Assembly (NCBI RefSeq): GCF_000952155.1
Contig: NZ_JYON01000011.1
Span: 92,241 to 156,240, forward strand
Direction of reading: 5' to 3'
Length of the DNA: 64,000 nt
DNA from: Aliterella atlantica CENA595
GTDB taxonomy: Bacteria; Cyanobacteriota; Cyanobacteriia; Cyanobacteriales; Chroococcidiopsidaceae
Both the position numbers and the translations under genes were made by a program. The notes beneath the pieces are model-generated. The model searched no databases. It had not been told where the DNA came from and worked only from the letters and a program-made list of their open reading frames with translations. Positions 27,321 to 35,729 of the stretch are shown here, piece by piece. Numbering within the stretch: the stretch's first letter is position 1; each line of letters opens with the position of its first letter.

Positions 27321-29300
27321 CTAGAAGGTTTTTACGAACTCGATGAGTGCCTTTTTGTCTTCATCTGATAAATCGCCGCCAAAAGTATGTCCTTTGTCTT
27401 CAAGAAAATCGGGAGACTGACTGACTTGTAAGAGCAAATTAGTGAGCTTTTCTTGAGACTTACCTGACAAATCTACTTTTTCTAAGAACTCCCTAGAAGC
27501 AACTTGCCCTAATAAATTCCTTTGGTCGAGATTTGCGAGCAAATTCACAGGCGTACCTTTAGCGATGGGAAGTCTTATGCCCAACGGCAGTCGCAAAGAA
27601 CTGTCTGTAGTTGTGCGCTTGATGATTCCTTCGCGTTTGTCAGCCCAAAGCAATTTTTCCATTGCATCAGTATATGCATCTACTCTTGCTGCTACTGATG
27701 GATCTTTGACATATTTACCCAAAGAGTTGTTATGGAAAAATGGCGCTGTTGCCCATGCACTAACTAAAGATGGCGTGCGGTAATAACCCGTACCACCTGC
27801 TGGAACATCAAACTCGATGGGTTTATCTTCATCAAAGGGGTTCTCTAGAGTTAACTTCCCTGGGGATGGTAGTTGCTTGTACGTTTTAGATGAAAACTGT
27901 TCCCACAGATGTCCTTGTGTAGCATTAGTGCCTAACGCCCGCGCTGCATTCGTGCCAATTAATGTCACTGGGTAGCGTTTGTCGTCTGATAAGAAGTTAC
28001 CATCCAAGAAATCAGAACTTAACACTGATTGTAAATACCATTGTTTCGCCTTTTCTGGTGCGATCGCAATTTCTTTGGGCGGCTGCTTGCTGGAATGACA
28101 GCTAGCGCAGCTATTAGCAAAGGCAATTTTACCCCGTTCTAATACTTTTTCATCCTTAATTAAGTGAGCTTTACCGCCTGGTGCATCGGCAAGATACATC
28201 GGTTGGATTGTCTCTAAAAATGATTCAGCATCAGGCATACGGGCTTCTGTGTTGCGCCAATCTTCGCAAGTTTTCCTAGCTGTATCGATATCAAATGGTC
28301 GCTGCTGCGTTCTGCCTTGAATTACATCGTGTCGTGTCATCCAGTAATCGCCGCAAGTACCGATATTGACATAGACGCGCAAAGAGGCATTGGCAACACC
28401 TGTTGAATCTGCACCATCTTTGAGGATGTGGTTTACAGCTTGGGTAGAACCATCGTTCATTACTTCTGGATAACGGGGGCGACTTCTTAAATTAAAGATG
28501 GGGTTAATCGCATTAGGATTATTGATATGGTCGTTGCTAATGCGCGAAGTATCAGATGTTCCTGGCTGTTGATTGTTAATGACGTGCCAGCGAAAATCAT
28601 CTGGCTGCAAACTTGCCCCAAATAACTGCCCTTCTTCTAAATACTGGTTGCCCAAGCCTGCTACTAAATTCTCCCACAAGGGTTTTGCTGGATCTTTGGG
28701 CGGATTGAGAGGATTAAAGGCAATATGACAAACACCACAAGTCAAGCCGATGCGATAAGGAGGTTCCATATTTGGCTCTTGTCCGTATCTTTGCACGTCC
28801 CAATTTGTGGCAACGAAGTTGGGGTTTTGAAACTTACGCAATCCCATAATCCCTGTGGAATTGGGATCTCGGCATTTATCTAGCCACAACCCATATTCAT
28901 CTGGTGCTGTTGCTTGTTCGCATCCTGGATCGTTAATCGCCCCGATGCGGCTAAAGCGTTCGTCATGTTGGCGCGAGTCTATTAGTGATAGTAAGTTGAC
29001 TGCGCCGTTAGTCCTCTGTTTGAGAGCGTTATAGAACTTTTCGTTGCCACCAGTCCATAAATACCAAGTACAGCGCCCTTGATTTTCGGCTTCGCTCAAG
29101 TTTGGATCTGGCGGTAAATAACCAAGTTCGTTGCAGTAGTTGGCTTCTGTATCGTTCAGCGGTTGGCTGTATTGGCTAATTTGAGAGGTTGGTTCATTTT
29201 GGGCTGCTATAGCTGTAGGCGTGCCATAAAAGCTATTTACGCACAAGATTGAGGCGAGGATAATTACCCAGCCGATAATACCTAGACGTTTTTTCTTCAT
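27321..29300 (-). CDS. Exported di-heme c-type cytochrome, RoxA/Ods-type oxygenase candidate
   Basis: 659 residues. N-terminal signal peptide (about 1-33, ending near AIAAQ). Two covalent heme c sites, CGVCH (188-192) and CASCH (398-402), about 206 residues apart. Several extra cysteines are present and GYYRTPSLVSAWATAPFFHN occurs near the C-terminus. Length and heme spacing resemble rubber oxygenase RoxA and the Pseudomonas aeruginosa fatty-acid di-heme enzymes (oleate 10S-dioxygenase and diol synthase), relatives of MauG and cytochrome c peroxidase. That is my reading from memory, not an alignment. It would act in the periplasm or outside. It is divergent from the OYE gene. Confidence 0.75.
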   Translation of the reverse strand: MKKKRLGIIGWVIILASILCVNSFYGTPTAIAAQNEPTSQISQYSQPLNDTEANYCNELGYLPPDPNLSEAENQGRCTWYLWTGGNEKFYNALKQRTNGAVNLLSLIDSRQHDERFSRIGAINDPGCEQATAPDEYGLWLDKCRDPNSTGIMGLRKFQNPNFVATNWDVQRYGQEPNMEPPYRIGLTCGVCHIAFNPLNPPKDPAKPLWENLVAGLGNQYLEEGQLFGASLQPDDFRWHVINNQQPGTSDTSRISNDHINNPNAINPIFNLRSRPRYPEVMNDGSTQAVNHILKDGADSTGVANASLRVYVNIGTCGDYWMTRHDVIQGRTQQRPFDIDTARKTCEDWRNTEARMPDAESFLETIQPMYLADAPGGKAHLIKDEKVLERGKIAFANSCASCHSSKQPPKEIAIAPEKAKQWYLQSVLSSDFLDGNFLSDDKRYPVTLIGTNAARALGTNATQGHLWEQFSSKTYKQLPSPGKLTLENPFDEDKPIEFDVPAGGTGYYRTPSLVSAWATAPFFHNNSLGKYVKDPSVAARVDAYTDAMEKLLWADKREGIIKRTTTDSSLRLPLGIRLPIAKGTPVNLLANLDQRNLLGQVASREFLEKVDLSGKSQEKLTNLLLQVSQSPDFLEDKGHTFGGDLSDEDKKALIEFVKTF

Positions 29301-29822
29301 AAAATCTCCTGTTGTCAGGAAGAAACTTTTAAGTGGATATTCAATTTTTCACGAGCGAACTATTAACAGTTACTAAATAATTAGCAACAAAACTTTAGGT
29401 TGTAATTAGGGTTAATCTAACAGCAACTTTCGCTTTTTTATTTAGCTTGTGTCAGTGATGGTAGAGCAGACTTTATTAGTTTGAGGCGCAAAGCCTGAGA
29501 GACTCCAGTTTTAAGCTTTACTACTCAAGATTTTGAGCAAAGAACGAAAAAATGACCAATCTCTAATAAAAATTGTCCAATGCCGATGCAATTTGCGCCT
29601 TGTAAACTTGTTATTGAGATAAAAATACTTTCATTTTCTTATTTTCGATCTTTTTTGTTTGTTTTGTCAACTTAATTTATTAAAGAGGTTATTAAATAAA
29701 AAAATACATTTGCCAAATACTCAACTTATTTATAAATAGCGCTTAAAGCCAAATTTTGGCTTAACTTAGGCAGATTAAATAAGTACGATCGCCTGTACTT
29801 TGTTGTTCGCCAATTAAAAATA
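29301..29822. other. Divergent promoter region, cytochrome and flavoprotein genes
   Basis: 522 bases, AT-rich, between divergent starts at 29300 and 29823. It must carry promoters for both sides of the cytochrome/lipoxygenase cluster. I see no clear operator repeat or RNA structure, only an imperfect GTACGATCGCCTGTAC inverted repeat near 29785-29800. Confidence 0.45.
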
Positions 29823-31229
29823 ATGAAAACAAATATAATCTTTCAACCGCTTGATTTTACTATCCTTACAGTAAAAAATCGGATCTTTCGCTCTAGTATT
29901 TCTGGGCGGTGGGATAACTATGATGGTTCGGGAACGCAAGCGCGAATTAATTGGGAAGAAAAATTTGCTCGTGGTGGTGTAGGAGCGATTATTTCGTCTT
30001 TTGTGCCTGTGAATATTCGCGGGCGAATTATGCCTAATTACGCCACTATCCACTCAGATGAATGTATCCCTTTTTGGCGCAAAGTTGGCGAAGCAGTACA
30101 TAAGTATGATTGTAAATATATTCTGCAATTAAGCCATTCAGGTAGGCAACAAGATATTGCTGGTGTAGAAAACCAAGAAGAGGTAGCTTTAAGTTCTACC
30201 AGTCGCCCAGAACCATTTCACGGTTTTCGCTGTCGGGCTATGACAGTTGAGGAAATTCACCAGACTGTGCGCGATTTTGCCAATGGTGCGAGAAGGGCAA
30301 AAGAAGCTGGATTAGATGGCGTAGAATTGCACAGCGCAAACGGCTATTTATTTACTCAGTTTCTTAGTTCGGGAATTAACGATCGCACAGATGAATATGG
30401 CGGTACATTAGAGAATCGCGCCCGCTTTTTGTTGGATGTCATCAAAGCTATCCGCCAAGAAGTAGGCAATGACTTTCACCTGCAATTTAAGATTAGTGCG
30501 ATCGAATATAACAATGCTGTCACCTTTTGGGAACAACCTGGCAACACCTTAGCAGATTCAATCAAAGTATGTCAGTGGGCGGAAGCAGCAGGCGCTAATG
30601 CCGTTCATGTCTCTACTGGCAGTTTATTTCCCCATCCTCTCAATCCTATCGGTGATTTTTCCTTTGAAATTATCCGCAAAACTTATGATGCCATGCTTTC
30701 TAGCGGTATCTATGCGCTGCGTAACTATTTTTTGTTCCGTTACTGGCTATTAAGACCTGTTTTCTCGTTTTTGTGGAATAGAGTCAAGCATAGTTTACCA
30801 CCACAGCCAATTACAGGCGACGAAGTATTAGACCCTGCGATCGCGCAGTTGTTAGCAGCAAATCAAGGGATAAATCTGCACGCAGCAGGAGAAATTAAAA
30901 AGCACGTCAATATCCCTGTGTTGTGTACGGGTGGGTTTCAGCAAGCTTCTTTTATTAGCGAAGCTATTAGCGATCGGTATTGCGACGCGGTAACAATTGC
31001 CCGTCCTTTGATTGCTAATAAAAATTTAGTGCAGTGGTTTGAAAAGGGAGAAGATTTGCCACCTCGTCCTTGTACCTACTGCAATAAATGCCTGTTGAAT
31101 GTAATTGAAAATCCTCTCGGCTGCTACGAACAGTCAAGGTATGACAGCTACGAAGACATGATGAAGGATGTGATGTCGGTGTTTCAACCTGTAGAAGCAG
31201 TTGAAACTTTGGCTAAGTGCGATGTTTAA
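29823..31229 (+). CDS. Old yellow enzyme-family NADH:flavin oxidoreductase
   Basis: 468 residues, an FMN TIM-barrel. Family motifs include RIFRSSISGRWDNYDGSGTQ, LQLSHSGRQ, the substrate/FMN pair GLDGVELHSANGYLFTQFLS, and GTLENRARFLLDVIKA. It also has VLCTGGFQQASFISEAI and ARPLIANKNLVQWF. A four-cysteine C-terminal segment (CTYCNKC ... GCYEQ) recalls the Fe-S motif of 2,4-dienoyl-CoA reductase, but the spacing differs. A hydrophobic insert of about 45 residues (near 285-330) could bring it to a membrane. The family reduces activated C=C bonds; plant 12-oxophytodienoate reductase belongs here. It heads the plus-strand cytochrome/lipoxygenase cluster. Confidence 0.85.
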   Translation: MKTNIIFQPLDFTILTVKNRIFRSSISGRWDNYDGSGTQARINWEEKFARGGVGAIISSFVPVNIRGRIMPNYATIHSDECIPFWRKVGEAVHKYDCKYILQLSHSGRQQDIAGVENQEEVALSSTSRPEPFHGFRCRAMTVEEIHQTVRDFANGARRAKEAGLDGVELHSANGYLFTQFLSSGINDRTDEYGGTLENRARFLLDVIKAIRQEVGNDFHLQFKISAIEYNNAVTFWEQPGNTLADSIKVCQWAEAAGANAVHVSTGSLFPHPLNPIGDFSFEIIRKTYDAMLSSGIYALRNYFLFRYWLLRPVFSFLWNRVKHSLPPQPITGDEVLDPAIAQLLAANQGINLHAAGEIKKHVNIPVLCTGGFQQASFISEAISDRYCDAVTIARPLIANKNLVQWFEKGEDLPPRPCTYCNKCLLNVIENPLGCYEQSRYDSYEDMMKDVMSVFQPVEAVETLAKCDV

Positions 31230-31284
31230 TTTGCTGATTTAAAAGCAACTATTTCTGTTTTACCGAATAATAGCGGTCTAGGTC

Positions 31285-32751
31285 ATGAGTGTAATAGGAA
31301 CCCCCACATCACTAGCAAACTCGCTCAAAACAGCTTTCAAAAGGTTGTGGATTTTTGTATTAGTTGCTGTCGCCGTAGCAATCTTTTTTCTCTTCTCGGT
31401 GGTGTCCAACTCCCCAGTGGATTATGCCAATATTGAAGACCATTTTAAGTATGGTTCTATTGGTAGCGAACCTGTAAATGGTATTCCTTACTGGATTTGG
31501 AAGGTATTGCCAGAAATATTCCCCGATAAGTTGCCAGCTAGAGGTTACGAGTCTTTAGGTTTTATTAGCGAACCTGATAAAGATTTGCCTATTGGCTTTT
31601 CTAAACGGCGGGTATTTATTGACAGAGTAGGCTTAAATTGCGCTGTTTGTCATACAGGTACGCTGCGGGAAAAAGTAAGTAGCGATCGCCAAATTATCAC
31701 AGCAATGCCTGCTAATGTCACCAACTTAGAAGGATATATCAAATTTATATCCGCAGCAGCGCTAGACGAACGCTTTACACCTCGACGAATGTTGCCAGAA
31801 ATTGAAAAAATTAGCGGTGGTTTAAACCCGATTCAAAAACTGATTTATCGCTATCTTGCTATTCCGCAAACTAGAGATGCGCTGATTAATCAAGGCAGCC
31901 AACTAGCATTTTTAAATAATCAACCAGATTGGGGACCAGGGAGAGTTGACACTTTCAATCCTTATAAGGCGATGCAGTTTCACTTTCCGATGGATAAGTT
32001 GCGTGAAGACGAACTTGTTGGCACTGTTGACTTTCCCTCTGTTTGGAATCAACAACCGCGCGAAGGATTGCAGTTGCATTGGGATGGGAATAATAGTGTT
32101 GTTGACGAACGCAATAAAAGCGCTGCTTTGGGCGCAGGAGTCACGCCCACGACTATAGATTTACCGCGCATTCAAAGAGTTGCCGATTGGTTGTGGACTT
32201 TGCCTGCACCTAAATACCCTTATGCAATTAACGAGAGTTTGGCAAGCACAGGAGAACAGTTGTTTGCCAATAATTGTGCTAGCTGTCATGTTTTTGGCGG
32301 TTCGCAGGTAGGGAAAGTTGTCCCGATTGAGGAGATTGGTACTGACCCTTATCGCCTCAATTCTTACACTTATGAGACGCTATCTAATCAAAATACTCTC
32401 TATGCTGGCTATCCTTGGCGGTTTAAGAATTTCCGCAAGACGAATGGCTATGCCAATATACCGCTAGATGGTGTTTGGTTGCGTGCGCCATATCTGCACA
32501 ATGGTTCGGTTCCTAGTCTGCGAGAATTGTTGGAAAAACCAGAAAACAGACCTGGGCAGTTCTATCGGGGTAACGATGTGTACGACCAGGAGAAGGTTGG
32601 GTTTGTGTCCAATGTGGCGGCGGAGAATAGCAAGCAGTTTTTTAAGTTTGATACTACTTTGCCAGGAAACAGCAATAGCGGTCATTTGTACGGTACGGAG
32701 TTAGGTGCAGATGAGAAGGCTGCTTTGGTTGAGTATATGAAGAAGCTTTGA
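31285..32751 (+). CDS. Membrane-anchored di-heme c-type cytochrome (paralogue 1)
   Basis: 488 residues. A single N-terminal membrane anchor (about 20-41), then a periplasmic domain with heme sites CAVCH (119-123) and CASCH (331-335). The motif WGPGRVDTFNPYK (about 216-228) and VWLRAPYLHNGSVPSLRELL resemble conserved parts of the di-heme peroxidase/RoxA group. The spacing of about 212 residues between hemes matches the 659-residue protein across the divergent promoter. Function is unknown: peroxidase, oxygenase or electron carrier. It follows the OYE gene by 55 bases. Confidence 0.8.
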   Translation: MSVIGTPTSLANSLKTAFKRLWIFVLVAVAVAIFFLFSVVSNSPVDYANIEDHFKYGSIGSEPVNGIPYWIWKVLPEIFPDKLPARGYESLGFISEPDKDLPIGFSKRRVFIDRVGLNCAVCHTGTLREKVSSDRQIITAMPANVTNLEGYIKFISAAALDERFTPRRMLPEIEKISGGLNPIQKLIYRYLAIPQTRDALINQGSQLAFLNNQPDWGPGRVDTFNPYKAMQFHFPMDKLREDELVGTVDFPSVWNQQPREGLQLHWDGNNSVVDERNKSAALGAGVTPTTIDLPRIQRVADWLWTLPAPKYPYAINESLASTGEQLFANNCASCHVFGGSQVGKVVPIEEIGTDPYRLNSYTYETLSNQNTLYAGYPWRFKNFRKTNGYANIPLDGVWLRAPYLHNGSVPSLRELLEKPENRPGQFYRGNDVYDQEKVGFVSNVAAENSKQFFKFDTTLPGNSNSGHLYGTELGADEKAALVEYMKKL

Positions 32752-32766
32752 AAAGGGGAAGAATGT

Positions 32767-33210
32767 ATGAATTATGCTCGGTGGTTTAGTCGGGTGGTGT
32801 GGTTGGGTATTGCGGTTAATGTGTTGTTTTTTGTGATTCCTGCTTGCTTTTTTCCGGTGGAGTTGTTGTCTTTTTTGCAAATGCAGATTCCTGTGCCGAT
32901 TATTTGGGTGCGGACTGCGGGGATGTTGTTGTTTATTATTAGTGCTTTTTATGTTCCTGGGGCGATTGACCCTTGGCGCTATCGGTTAAGTGCTTGGTTG
33001 TCTGTTTTTCCTTCTAGGGCTTTTGGAGCGAGCTTTTTTATTGTGTCAGTGCTGTGGTTTGGGCAGGATTTGGGGTTTTTGTCTATTGCTTTGGTGGATC
33101 TGTTTTTTGGGGTAGTGGAGGGGGTTCTATTGATGTTGGTTGTGCGGGGTGAGAGTAACGAACCGCAGAGGCGCGAAGGACGCGAAGGAAAGGGATATGA
33201 GAGTTTTTAA
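32767..33210 (+). CDS. Small four-helix membrane protein
   Basis: 147 residues with about four membrane spans (near 9-30, 45-65, 85-103 and 105-125). No family that I recognise. It lies 15 bases after cytochrome paralogue 1 and overlaps the start of paralogue 2 by 14 bases. This suggests that the three are translated together and that it may anchor or serve the cytochromes. Its DNA is strikingly rich in G and T with runs such as TTGTTGTTTTTTGTG, unlike its neighbours. The last ~17 residues are encoded by a dispersed repeat (33162-33190) and are probably not functional. Confidence 0.7.
   Translation: MNYARWFSRVVWLGIAVNVLFFVIPACFFPVELLSFLQMQIPVPIIWVRTAGMLLFIISAFYVPGAIDPWRYRLSAWLSVFPSRAFGASFFIVSVLWFGQDLGFLSIALVDLFFGVVEGVLLMLVVRGESNEPQRREGREGKGYESF
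33162..33190. repeat. Dispersed repeat related to ACCGCAGAGGCGC...
   Basis: Sequence ACCGCAGAGGCGCGAAGGAC and GCGAAGG. Its reverse complement resembles the CATCTGCGT-type repeats at 35177 and 53465. Such units are common between cyanobacterial genes. Here it forms the coding end of the membrane protein and lies just before the start of cytochrome paralogue 2. Confidence 0.5.
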
Positions 33211-34630
33211 GGAGCGGTTGGGGAGAGCGATCGCAACTATAGTCTTAATTTTTCTTGTTATAGTTGGCATAGTTGGATATGTTGGCTGGTACAACTTATT
33301 TCGCGAGGTTCCCCAACAGTTTGCTTCGGCTGAGGAACAATTTAAATATGGTTCGATTGGTACTGAACCACCGCAGGGTATTCCTTATTGGATTTGGTTA
33401 GTTTTGCCGCGTTTGTTTCCCGATAAGTTGCCTGGTGCGGGGGGTTATGCTTCTTTAGGGTTTACTTGGGAGGAGGGTAAGGAAACTCCGGTTGGTATTT
33501 CCCAAAAGACTGTAGGTTTTCCCCGTGTGGGGATTACTTGCGCTGTCTGTCATAGCGGTACTTATCGCAAGTCGCAGCCAGATAAGCCGACTATTGTTGC
33601 TGCTGCGCCTACTACTAAGTTTGATTTGCAAGGTTATATTCGCTTTTTGGGTGATAGTGCTAGCGACCCCAGGTTTACAGCCGATTATATTATGAGCGAG
33701 ATTGGTTACAATCATGAGTTTTCTTGGCTGGAAAATCTGCTCTATCGTTGGCTAATTATTCCCCAAACTAAACGGGCTTTGTTGCAACAAAAGGCTGATT
33801 TTGCTTGGATGGATTCTCGCCCTAATTGGGGTCCTGGTAGGATCGATCCTTTCAACCCAGTCAAGTTCAATACGTTGCGCTTACCTAAAGATGATACGAT
33901 TGGCAACTCAGATATGATGCCTCTTTGGAATCAAAAGCAGCATCAAGGTTTTGCTTATCATTGGGATGGTTTGGAAACATCTTTGACAGAAACGGTGCAA
34001 ACTGGGGCGATTGGTGATGGTGCTACTAATCAGTCTCTCCCTGTTAATGATTTACAAAAGGTTGAAGACTTTATTACTCAACTTCCGCCGCCTAAATATC
34101 CGTTTGCTGTTGATGAGCAGTTGGCTGATGCAGGTAAGCAAGTTTTTGATAATTCTTGTGCTTCCTGTCATGCTTTTGGTGGTGCAAGAACGGGTACTGT
34201 TATCCCGGTGGCTGAGGTGGGTACTGACCGCCATCGCCTCGATATGTGGACTCAGCAAGCAGCAGATGTTTACAACGAATTTTCTCAAGATTATCCTTGG
34301 GATTTTGACCAGCTACGCAAGACTGATGGTTATGTGTCGGTGTCTCTAGATGGACTGTGGTTAAGAGCGCCATATCTGCATAATGGTTCTGTACCATCTC
34401 TGCAAGATTTGTTAGAGAAACCAGAGAACAGAAGTAAGGTTTTTTATCGGGGATACGATGTTTACGACCCCGACAAAGTTGGTTTTGTTTCCCAAGGAAC
34501 GGAAGCAGAACGGGTAGGGTTTAAATACGATACTAGCGTTCCAGCCAATAGCAATCAGGGGCATTTGTATGGTACTGATTTGGCTGCTGATGAGAAGAAG
34601 GCGCTAATTGAGTATCTCAAAGGTTTGTAA
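33197..34630 (+). CDS. Membrane-anchored di-heme c-type cytochrome (paralogue 2)
   Basis: 477 residues from ATG 33197, which I prefer because upstream codons lie in a repeat. N-terminal anchor at about 10-30. Heme sites are CAVCH (115-119) and CASCH (321-325). WGPGRIDPFNPVK and LWLRAPYLHNGSVPSLQDLL match paralogue 1 closely, so the two arose by duplication. GxFKYGSIG and GIPYWIW stretches are also shared. Role as for paralogue 1. A tandem pair of related di-heme enzymes acting in sequence is known for P. aeruginosa oleate oxidation, which is only an analogy. Confidence 0.8.
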   Translation: MRVFKERLGRAIATIVLIFLVIVGIVGYVGWYNLFREVPQQFASAEEQFKYGSIGTEPPQGIPYWIWLVLPRLFPDKLPGAGGYASLGFTWEEGKETPVGISQKTVGFPRVGITCAVCHSGTYRKSQPDKPTIVAAAPTTKFDLQGYIRFLGDSASDPRFTADYIMSEIGYNHEFSWLENLLYRWLIIPQTKRALLQQKADFAWMDSRPNWGPGRIDPFNPVKFNTLRLPKDDTIGNSDMMPLWNQKQHQGFAYHWDGLETSLTETVQTGAIGDGATNQSLPVNDLQKVEDFITQLPPPKYPFAVDEQLADAGKQVFDNSCASCHAFGGARTGTVIPVAEVGTDRHRLDMWTQQAADVYNEFSQDYPWDFDQLRKTDGYVSVSLDGLWLRAPYLHNGSVPSLQDLLEKPENRSKVFYRGYDVYDPDKVGFVSQGTEAERVGFKYDTSVPANSNQGHLYGTDLAADEKKALIEYLKGL

Positions 34631-34676
34631 GGGTGCAAGCAAATAACACTAATAATCGCGTAATGGAGAAATCAAT

Positions 34677-35117
34677 ATGACTACGATCGCATCTGTAAAT
34701 ACTAATAAGGAAATCGCTCAAAGTATCTGTGCAGAGATTAACCAGAAAAATGTTGATGCGTTAGATAACTTAATTGCTGCTGATGTCGTCACTCACGGCG
34801 ATGCATTAATTCCGACTGTCTGGGGACGCGAGGCTGTAAAAAATGGCATCAAAGCGCTGCTAGCTGCTTTTCCTAACGTCCAATTTACCGTAGAGAGATT
34901 GTTTGCTGAGGTAGATAAAGTAGTAGTCCATGTAAGAGCAAATGGTACGCATACAGGCGCGTGGTTAGGCGCTGCGCCCACTAATAGAGACATGGTATGG
35001 AATGCAAGTGCGATCGCTCGTTTTGTCGATGGCAAGTTGGTAGAAGTCTGGATTATTCAAGACGAACTAGGCATGATGCAACAACTAGGTTTAATTCCTA
35101 CACCTGGACAACAATAG
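34677..35117 (+). CDS. SnoaL-like cyclase-fold protein (first copy)
   Basis: 146 residues in the NTF2-like cone fold. The SnoaL/ester cyclase pattern is seen in EIAQSICAEINQKNVDALDNLIAADVV, GREAVKNGIKALLAAFPNVQFTVE and FVDGKLVEVWIIQDELGMMQQLG. SnoaL relatives close polyketide rings or act as small hydrolases or isomerases. Many bacterial members have no known substrate. It lies 46 bases after cytochrome paralogue 2, in line with the cluster, and is followed by a related copy. Confidence 0.8.
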   Translation: MTTIASVNTNKEIAQSICAEINQKNVDALDNLIAADVVTHGDALIPTVWGREAVKNGIKALLAAFPNVQFTVERLFAEVDKVVVHVRANGTHTGAWLGAAPTNRDMVWNASAIARFVDGKLVEVWIIQDELGMMQQLGLIPTPGQQ

Positions 35118-35176
35118 ACTACTGCATAATACAAGTGCTTTCCACACCCTGATAGTATCAACACCGCGTAGGTTTT

Positions 35177-35198
35177 CATCTGCGTCCATCTGCGTTCG
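35177..35198. repeat. CATCTGCGT tandem-type dispersed repeat
   Basis: Two adjacent units, CATCTGCGTC and CATCTGCGTTCG, between the two SnoaL-like genes. The same repeat with three units is at 53465-53496. Confidence 0.55.
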
Positions 35199-35237
35199 TA
35201 CCATACATCTTATGCCAAAACACAAGGAGAACAAACA

Positions 35238-35654
35238 ATGACAACTGAAGAAAACAAAACAATCGTCCGTCGCTTTTACGAAGAAGTTATCAATCAAGGC
35301 AATGTTGATGCCATTGATGAGTTGATGGATACAGAACATCAAGATCATGGTGAAGTGTTGTTTGGTAGCGTTCATGGTAGAGAAGCCATTAAGCAAGGCA
35401 TTATCGCCTTTACAACAGTTGTTCCCGATTACCACGTCACAGTTGAAGATATGGTTGCTGAGGGAGACATGGTAGGAGTACGCGGCATCATGAGCGGTAC
35501 GCAAAGAGGGGCATTACTCGGCGTTCCTGCTACCAATCGCTTAATGAGATGGCAAGGCATCGCGATGTTCCGTCTAGCTGGAGGCAAGATTGTCGAGCGT
35601 TGGTTTAACGCTGACAGTCTAAGCATTACCCAACAACTAAGCGCACCGTCTTAA
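35238..35654 (+). CDS. SnoaL-like cyclase-fold protein (second copy)
   Basis: 138 residues with the same fold and motif order as the preceding gene (KTIVRRFYEEVINQGNVDAI, GREAIKQGIIAFTTVVPDYH, MAGGK-like FRLAGGKIVERWF). It has a clear ribosome-binding sequence (AAGGAGAAC) before ATG 35238. The two copies share only moderate identity, so duplication is old or they were acquired separately. Function is undetermined. It lies upstream of the lipoxygenase gene. Confidence 0.82.
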   Translation: MTTEENKTIVRRFYEEVINQGNVDAIDELMDTEHQDHGEVLFGSVHGREAIKQGIIAFTTVVPDYHVTVEDMVAEGDMVGVRGIMSGTQRGALLGVPATNRLMRWQGIAMFRLAGGKIVERWFNADSLSITQQLSAPS

Positions 35655-35702
35655 CAGTGACCAGTAACCAGTGACCAGTGACCAGTTATGTTTTGGTCAC
35701 TG
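35655..35702. repeat. Short tandem heptamer (STRR-type) array with inverted copy
   Basis: CAGTGACCAGTAACCAGTGA followed by CCAGTGACCAG: about four CAGTGAC-like units, then TTATGTTTT, then an inverted copy GGTCACTG (35695-35702). It could fold as a hairpin. Shorter members lie at 13555 and 17086. Tandem heptamers of this kind are characteristic of heterocystous and related cyanobacteria. Confidence 0.65.
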
Positions 35703-35729
35703 ATTCAATTGTATTCATAGCTAGTAAAC

